From the NCBI GenBank assembly GCA_011371465.1, contig DRQL01000162.1:1-16858 (forward strand): 16,858 nt of DNA, given 5' to 3'. Shown piece by piece: positions 12,729 to 16,858 of the stretch. Source of the stretch: Gammaproteobacteria bacterium (GTDB lineage: Bacteria > Pseudomonadota > Gammaproteobacteria > DSM-19610). The position numbers and the translations under genes are program-made. Positions within the stretch are counted from its first letter, which is position 1. Each line of letters starts with the position of its first letter. The notes below the pieces were generated by a model. That model ran no database searches, was not told where the DNA came from, and worked only from the letters and a program-made list of their open reading frames with translations.

Positions 12729-13681
12729 CAGGATCGGCGTGCCTGGGCGCGGTAGCGGAAATACTGCGCCCGCATCGACCGGTCGCCCAGGTAGGTCGGG
12801 ACGATGGCCTCGACCGAGCGCGGCGTGATACCCAGCGCGGGCAAGGCCGGTTCCCTGCAGACACTGTCGCGTTGCAGCGAGTAGTAGTTATCGATGCTGA
12901 ACGGCTTGCCCGGCACCAGGCCCAGCAGGCGCGCCTGCAGCCGGGCGGCAAAATCGGGCAGGCCGATCACCCAGGTATTGCGGCCGGTCAGGCGGGCGGT
13001 GTACTGCACCAGTTGCTGCAGGCTGTAGGAACGGGGTCCGCACAGTTCCAGGCGCTGGCCGGAGAGTCCCCGGTCGCCCAGCGCCCGGACAAAGGCGTCG
13101 ACCACGTTGCCGACATACACCGGCGCAAACTGCGCATCGGCACAGGCCAGCGGGAACACCAGCGGTGACAGTCGCAGCAGCGAGGCAAAGCGGTTGAAGA
13201 AGCTGTCGCCCGGTCCGAACACCACCGAGGGCTGGAAGCTGGTGACCTCCAGGCCGGGCGACTGGTGCACCATATCCTCGCCCTGGCCTTTGGACTTCAG
13301 GTAGCGGCTGTGCGATTCATTCACGTTGGCGTTCAGCGCGCTCATGTGCAGCAGGCGGGTCACACCGGTTGCTCGCATGACCTTGACCAGCGTGCGCGGC
13401 AGTTCTACGTGTGCCCGCTGGAAGGTGCTGTTGCCTTCCTCGTTGAGTATACCGACCAGGTTGATGACGCAGTCCATATCCTCGATGGCAGTCTGCAGGG
13501 CGTTTTCATCGTACGGATTGCATTCCAGCAGGCGTACGCTCGAGCCGACGCGGAATTCGCGGTGCCGCTCGGGACGACGGGTCAGTACCGTGACGGAATG
13601 ACCCAGGTCGGCCAGGCGGAACACCAGGTGTGAACCGATAAAGCCCGTGCCGCCAAGCACGCAGATTCGTAGCGCTTTCAT
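12728..13681 (-). CDS. Atypical SDR, NDUFA9-like NAD(P)-binding protein
   Basis: A 317-residue Rossmann-fold protein of the complex I NDUFA9-like/atypical SDR group. The nucleotide-binding motif is VLGGTGFIG (8-16). The YxxxK pair is Y127 and K131 (RYLKSKGQGE), and a structural PSVVFGPGDSFFNRF follows at about 151-165. In mitochondria NDUFA9 is an accessory subunit of complex I; bacterial homologues have no settled role and quinone- or lipid-related functions have been proposed. A strong AGGAGG lies 7 nt before the ATG. Second gene of slt-SDR-cca; its stop overlaps the cca start by one base. Confidence 0.9.
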   Translation of the reverse strand: MKALRICVLGGTGFIGSHLVFRLADLGHSVTVLTRRPERHREFRVGSSVRLLECNPYDENALQTAIEDMDCVINLVGILNEEGNSTFQRAHVELPRTLVKVMRATGVTRLLHMSALNANVNESHSRYLKSKGQGEDMVHQSPGLEVTSFQPSVVFGPGDSFFNRFASLLRLSPLVFPLACADAQFAPVYVGNVVDAFVRALGDRGLSGQRLELCGPRSYSLQQLVQYTARLTGRNTWVIGLPDFAARLQARLLGLVPGKPFSIDNYYSLQRDSVCREPALPALGITPRSVEAIVPTYLGDRSMRAQYFRYRAQARRS

Positions 13682-13749
13682 GAGTATCCTCCTGGTTGTG
13701 GGCGCAGGTACCGTTGCTGTCGTCGCCGCAGAGTGGCGATTTTAATTGG

Positions 13750-13779
13750 CCTGACGGTGATGTCCAGGAGCCTGACGGT
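13750..13779. repeat. Direct repeat CCTGACGGT, 21-bp period
   Basis: CCTGACGGT at 13750-13758 and 13771-13779, two helical turns apart, in the 97-bp gap between slt and the SDR gene. The second copy overlaps the slt stop. Could be a small regulator site or chance. Confidence 0.3.
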
Positions 13780-15704
13780 CAATAGCGCTGCTGTATGGCG
13801 GGCATGCGCTCCGAGAGCCGGGTCAGCGGTCGTCCCAGGCGCCATTCGAAGACCGTGGCATAGGCCAGTACCCGGCGTACATAGCTGCGGGTTTCCCGGA
13901 ACGGGATGCGCTCCGCCCACAGGCTGGCGGGCACGCTGTGCTCGCCGGGCAGCCAGCGGCTGACGCGGTGCGGACCGGCATTGTAGGCCGCCGCCGCCAG
14001 TACCGGGGAACCATTGAAGCGTTGCAGCAGGCGGTTGAGATAGGCGCTGCCGAGGCGGATGTTCTGGTCGGAATGCAGCAGTGCCTGGCTGCCGCGGTAG
14101 CGTATCTTGAGTGCGCGCGCGGTGCGTTTGCCGGTAGCGGGCATCAGTTGCATCAGGCCCAGCGCCCCGACCGGCGAGCGCGCGTCCTCCATGAACGCAC
14201 TTTCCTGGCGGATGACGCCATAGATCAGCGCCGGGTCCAGGTCGTACTGGCTGGCCCAGGCAAAAATGGACTCCCGGTGCGGTAGCGGAAACCGCAGGGT
14301 GAGGTCGGACCAGTAACCTGCCCTGGACGCGGTCAGTATGGCGCGGTCGTGCCAGCCCCAGCGGTGTGCCAGCAGGGCGGCCAGTTTCAACTGACTTTGC
14401 GGTAGTGAGCCGGTGGTATGGAACCACTCGCGGCGCGCTTCCATGTGTTTACCGGCCAGGTACAGTTCGCGCGCACGCACAATACCCGGGATCTGCTCGA
14501 CCGTATCCAGTTGCGATGGTTTGTGTTCCAGTCGCGCGTCGTTCATCTGGTAGGGGCGCTGCAGCCGGTCGGCAGCGAGAAACCCGTAATAGCTGCGTTC
14601 ACCGCTCAGGCGGGCAAATTCCGTATAGGCATCGCCGGTTTCTCCCTTCTTGTCCAGCGCATACGCTTTCCAGTAGCGCCAGTTGTCCGCCTGGCGCTCG
14701 GTGGGTGTCAGTTCATCGATCCAGTGCAGCACGGCATCCCAGTCTTCGTTGCCCAGTGCGGTGCGTACCCGCCACTGGCGGATATCGGTGTCGGCGGCAT
14801 CCGCCGGTACCGCCTGCAACCATTCCGCGGCCTGCGGGTCCCTGCGCAGGGCGCCGTGCAGGGCGATCGCTTGCAGCACGGAGCCCGTCTGCCCGTGACT
14901 GAAACGGTGGGTTTTGCTGACCTGCTGCCAGTGTTTCCAGGCCTGTCCGGGTTTATGGCGGGCCAGGCGCCGCAGGGCGTGCACCAGGATTTCACGTACC
15001 AGCGGGGTGTCCTGTCCGGCCCAGTCTTTGGCCAGTGCTGCGGTGGGGCGCCGGTGGGCGTATTGCCAGCGTTTCACCCACTCACGATCTTTGGCGGACA
15101 GGCGTTTGGCCAGGTACACGGCAAGACTGGATTTCTGGTTGGCAAAAGCCAGCCGCACGCGCTCCCAGATGCGGGCGCTGGTCAGCAGTGAGCTGGCGTA
15201 GAGCTGGTCGAATGCCGGGTCGCAGGCATCCGGCCGGGAAGTGCCGACCAGCCACAGCGCCAGGGTATCCTTCAGGGCCTGTTTGCGATCGCCTTTTGCC
15301 AGCCGGGCGCGCACGTCGTAGCACTGCAGGGTAACGGACGCTGTCTGGGGACGGTAGAATTCCAGGTAGGTGTCCCAGTCCCGGCGCTTGCCCAGTTTGT
15401 GCAGCCAGCTGGCCCGCAGGCGCGTGGCAACCGGTTGCCCGTCGTAGCGGTCAAGGAAGTCCTGCACTTCTCCGGCTTTTGCCTTGCCCAGGCGTCTGCG
15501 CAGTTGCCAGTATTCCAGGTAGCCATGCAGGGGATAGTCGCCGAGCTGTTGACTGAGTTGTTCGAACGTCTTGCGGTCACCGGCCTTCAGGGCGGCTTCG
15601 GCGCGGAGAAACTGCTCGCGTTCGGCGTCGTAGGTGTTTGCCAGGCTGAGCGGCGTCAGCAACAGCATAAAGATGAGCACGGTTCCCGTTAACCACGTGT
15701 GCAT
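13779..15704 (-). CDS. slt: Soluble lytic murein transglycosylase (Slt70 type)
   Basis: A periplasmic enzyme that cleaves the MurNAc-GlcNAc bond of peptidoglycan to give 1,6-anhydro-muropeptides. 641 residues, against 645 in E. coli. A signal peptide occupies about 1-22 (LTGTVLIFMLLLTPLSLA). It is followed by a long alpha-helical superhelix (about 25-450) and the C-terminal lysozyme-like domain. The catalytic glutamate is E501 in YGVIRQESAF, followed by SPVGALGLMQLMP and AAAAYNAGPHRV. The ATG is at 15702-15704, without a clear Shine-Dalgarno. It heads the slt-SDR-cca run and is divergent from the TauE-like gene. Confidence 0.96.
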   Translation of the reverse strand: MHTWLTGTVLIFMLLLTPLSLANTYDAEREQFLRAEAALKAGDRKTFEQLSQQLGDYPLHGYLEYWQLRRRLGKAKAGEVQDFLDRYDGQPVATRLRASWLHKLGKRRDWDTYLEFYRPQTASVTLQCYDVRARLAKGDRKQALKDTLALWLVGTSRPDACDPAFDQLYASSLLTSARIWERVRLAFANQKSSLAVYLAKRLSAKDREWVKRWQYAHRRPTAALAKDWAGQDTPLVREILVHALRRLARHKPGQAWKHWQQVSKTHRFSHGQTGSVLQAIALHGALRRDPQAAEWLQAVPADAADTDIRQWRVRTALGNEDWDAVLHWIDELTPTERQADNWRYWKAYALDKKGETGDAYTEFARLSGERSYYGFLAADRLQRPYQMNDARLEHKPSQLDTVEQIPGIVRARELYLAGKHMEARREWFHTTGSLPQSQLKLAALLAHRWGWHDRAILTASRAGYWSDLTLRFPLPHRESIFAWASQYDLDPALIYGVIRQESAFMEDARSPVGALGLMQLMPATGKRTARALKIRYRGSQALLHSDQNIRLGSAYLNRLLQRFNGSPVLAAAAYNAGPHRVSRWLPGEHSVPASLWAERIPFRETRSYVRRVLAYATVFEWRLGRPLTRLSERMPAIQQRY

Positions 15705-15734
15705 GTAGGTGTGTGCGTCCTGCGGATGGCTGAC

Positions 15735-15752
15735 CGGTTACAGCCGTAACCG
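15735..15752. promoter_or_regulatory. Inverted repeat in the slt/TauE divergent gap
   Basis: CGGTTAC (15735-15741) and GTAACCG (15746-15752) with a 4-nt centre; an overlapping GGCTG/CAGCC dyad adds alternative pairing. It is 30 bp before slt and about 40 bp before the TauE-like gene. A possible operator for the divergent pair, but no regulator is known. Confidence 0.35.
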
Positions 15753-15778
15753 CCACCATAAAAGAGTCACGCGCAAGG

Positions 15779-15784
15779 TACAAT
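15779..15784 (+). promoter_or_regulatory. Candidate -10 element of the TauE/SafE gene (near-leaderless)
   Basis: TACAAT (5 of 6) ends 7 nt before the ATG, predicting transcription start at 15791-15792. No Shine-Dalgarno is present. The -35 is poor. Confidence 0.45.
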
Positions 15785-15791
15785 CCCGCGC

Positions 15792-16601
15792 ATGGAAATT
15801 TTTTACCTGTGGAGTGCCTGGCTGTTGCTGGGCCTGTTCGCCGGCACGCTGGCGGGACTGCTGGGTGTGGGTGGCGGGCTGGTCATTGTGCCGGTGCTGG
15901 CCGCGTTGTTTACGTTGCAGGGATTTGCTGCAGAGCACCTGGTGCAGCTGGCGGTCGGTACTTCGCTGGCGACCATTCTGTTTACCTCGCTTTCGTCGCT
16001 GTATGCCCACCACCGGCGCGGCGCGGTGGTGTGGCCGGTCATGTTGCCGCTTTCGCTGGGTATTCTTCCGGGTGGCTGGCTGGGTGCGATACTGGCGTCG
16101 TGGATCGGCGGTCCGGCGCTGGCCGCTCTGTTCGGACTGTTTGAGCTGGCAGTGGCGGCGCAAATGGCGTTCGGGCGTACGCCGGCGGAACAGCGCAGGG
16201 CCCCGGGCGGCGCAAGGAATGTCCTTGCCGGGGTGGTCATTGGCGCACTGTCTGCGCTGCTCGGTATCGGCGGTGGTACGCTGACGGTGCCCTGGCTGGT
16301 GTGGCACGGCATCGATGTGCGCAAGGCCGTGGGTACTTCGGCCGCCTGTGGGTTGCCCATCGCGCTGAGCGGAACACTGGGTTTCGTGGTGGCCGGGCTG
16401 GGCCGGTCGGGACTGCCGGCCGGCAGCACCGGCTTCGTCTACTGGCCGGCTGTACTGGCCATCAGTGTGGCCAGTGTGCTGAGTGCGCCTGCGGGCGCCA
16501 GGCTGGCGCACCGCCTGGATCGCGCCAGGCTGAAACAGGCATTTGCCGTGTTCCTGGTGGTGCTGGGTTTACTCATGCTGGGAAAAAGTCTGCTACGCTG
16601 A
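15792..16601 (+). CDS. TauE/SafE family permease
   Basis: A 269-residue membrane protein of the TauE/SafE (DUF81) family, members of which export or import sulfite and organosulfur anions; the substrate here is unknown. Two homologous halves are visible, each opening with a glycine-rich motif: LLGVGGGLVIVPVL (23-36) and LLGIGGGTLTVPWLV in the second half. About eight hydrophobic segments. The second half has KAVGTSAACGLPIALSGTLGF, a typical conserved block. The ATG at 15792 is preceded by a -10 rather than a Shine-Dalgarno. It is divergent from slt and 144 bp before napF, on the same strand. napF has its own promoter. Confidence 0.9.
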   Translation: MEIFYLWSAWLLLGLFAGTLAGLLGVGGGLVIVPVLAALFTLQGFAAEHLVQLAVGTSLATILFTSLSSLYAHHRRGAVVWPVMLPLSLGILPGGWLGAILASWIGGPALAALFGLFELAVAAQMAFGRTPAEQRRAPGGARNVLAGVVIGALSALLGIGGGTLTVPWLVWHGIDVRKAVGTSAACGLPIALSGTLGFVVAGLGRSGLPAGSTGFVYWPAVLAISVASVLSAPAGARLAHRLDRARLKQAFAVFLVVLGLLMLGKSLLR

Positions 16602-16613
16602 CAAGTTGACATG

Positions 16614-16658
16614 ACACGGGTTTCGGCTGCCGCTTACCCGTTGCCGGTTCGCCCGTGT
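16614..16658 (+). repeat. Inverted repeat after the TauE/SafE gene
   Basis: ACACGGG (16614-16620) pairs with CCCGTGT (16652-16658) over a 31-nt loop, 12 bp past the stop. It has no T-tract. A weak 3'-end structure at best. Confidence 0.25.
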
Positions 16659-16668
16659 AGCCTGTCAT

Positions 16669-16682
16669 TTGATATGTATCAA
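16669..16682. promoter_or_regulatory. FNR/Anr box upstream of napF
   Basis: TTGATatgtATCAA matches the FNR consensus TTGAT-N4-ATCAA at all ten fixed positions. Its centre (16675.5) lies 41.5 bp before a start predicted from the -10 TATATT, the class II activator position. Confidence 0.85.
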
Positions 16683-16705
16683 TGCCGGGAGCATCGGAAA
16701 GCGAA

Positions 16706-16711
16706 TATATT
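16706..16711 (+). promoter_or_regulatory. -10 element of the FNR-dependent napF promoter
   Basis: TATATT (5 of 6 to TATAAT) predicts transcription start at 16717-16718. There is no -35 hexamer, as expected where FNR at -41.5 replaces it. The leader would be about 28 nt before the napF ATG. Confidence 0.7.
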
Positions 16712-16745
16712 GGACCAGTCTAATATGCTGATGTATGGATAACCG

Positions 16746-16858
16746 ATGAGCACAGCGATCAGCAGGATGCAGTTTCTGCGCGGAGATATCGGCGGGCGTG
16801 CTGTGCCTGTACGTCCGCCCTGGGCGCTGATCGAAGCGCGATTTACGCAACGCTGCAC
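16746..16858 (+). CDS. napF: Ferredoxin-type protein NapF, 5' end only
   Basis: The first 37 codons of a gene that runs off the right edge. The N-terminus SRMQFLRGDIGG followed by VRPPWALIEARFTQRC has the hallmarks of NapF: an arginine-rich leader, FLRG, RPPWA, E..F and the first cysteine of a 4Fe-4S cluster motif. NapF is a cytoplasmic iron-sulfur protein that helps mature periplasmic nitrate reductase NapA. ATG at 16746-16748 with a weak GGAT before it. The FNR box fits anaerobic induction. Further nap genes probably follow outside the window. Confidence 0.82.
   Translation, partial: MSTAISRMQFLRGDIGGRAVPVRPPWALIEARFTQRC

Noticed and set aside
15738..16511. Minus-strand open frame (257 codons) opposite the TauE/SafE gene
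   Set aside because: Low-complexity, Q/R/T-rich translation typical of an antisense shadow.

Overview
The window comes from a GC-rich gammaproteobacterium. The evidence is a rearranged macromolecular-synthesis operon (rpsU, yqeY, dnaG, rpoD), tsaD divergent from it, a Slt70-type lytic transglycosylase, a bacterial-type CCA enzyme and a NapF start. The whole looks like the Chromatiales/Ectothiorhodospiraceae/Pseudomonas-type layout. The genus cannot be fixed from the sequence alone. NapF under a perfect FNR box points to nitrate respiration in the host.

Region 1 (1-1631) is the end of an integrated element beside a tRNA gene. A complete tyrosine recombinase (GTG start, all catalytic residues) begins 98 bp past the 3' end of a CAU-anticodon tRNA read here as tRNA-Ile2. 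Leftward lies a short AT-richer stretch holding two copies of a dyad operator-like motif exactly 168 bp apart, a perfect 11-bp hairpin, and the start of a small putative regulator that runs off the window.

Region 2 (1664-6206, minus strand) is the sigma-70/primase/S21 operon. It has a likely rpsU promoter, a TTG start for rpsU overlapped by an eight-codon ORF, and a candidate internal promoter before rpoD. tsaD runs the other way and may be transcribed leaderless. tsaD converges on plsY, and the gap between them holds two inverted REP-like palindromes with compensatory differences plus a half-copy.

Region 3 (8348-11314, plus strand) is a probable operon folB-folK-midA-like-uppP covering folate biosynthesis, a MidA/NDUFAF7-family methyltransferase and undecaprenyl-diphosphate recycling. 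Between folK and the methyltransferase is the most striking object in the window. It is a 114-bp element made of a perfect 31-bp inverted repeat enclosing two hairpins, each with a GGGA loop. One hairpin matches the published CsrA SELEX consensus at 12 of 12 positions. It could act as an embedded CsrA/RsmA-binding RNA.

Region 4 (11303-15704, minus strand) holds a small uncharacterised ORF and the operon slt, NDUFA9-like SDR, cca. The cca product has lost the HD motif of its phosphohydrolase domain. Region 5 (15792-end) holds a TauE/SafE-family permease and the 5' end of napF. napF is preceded by a perfect FNR box spaced as a class II promoter.
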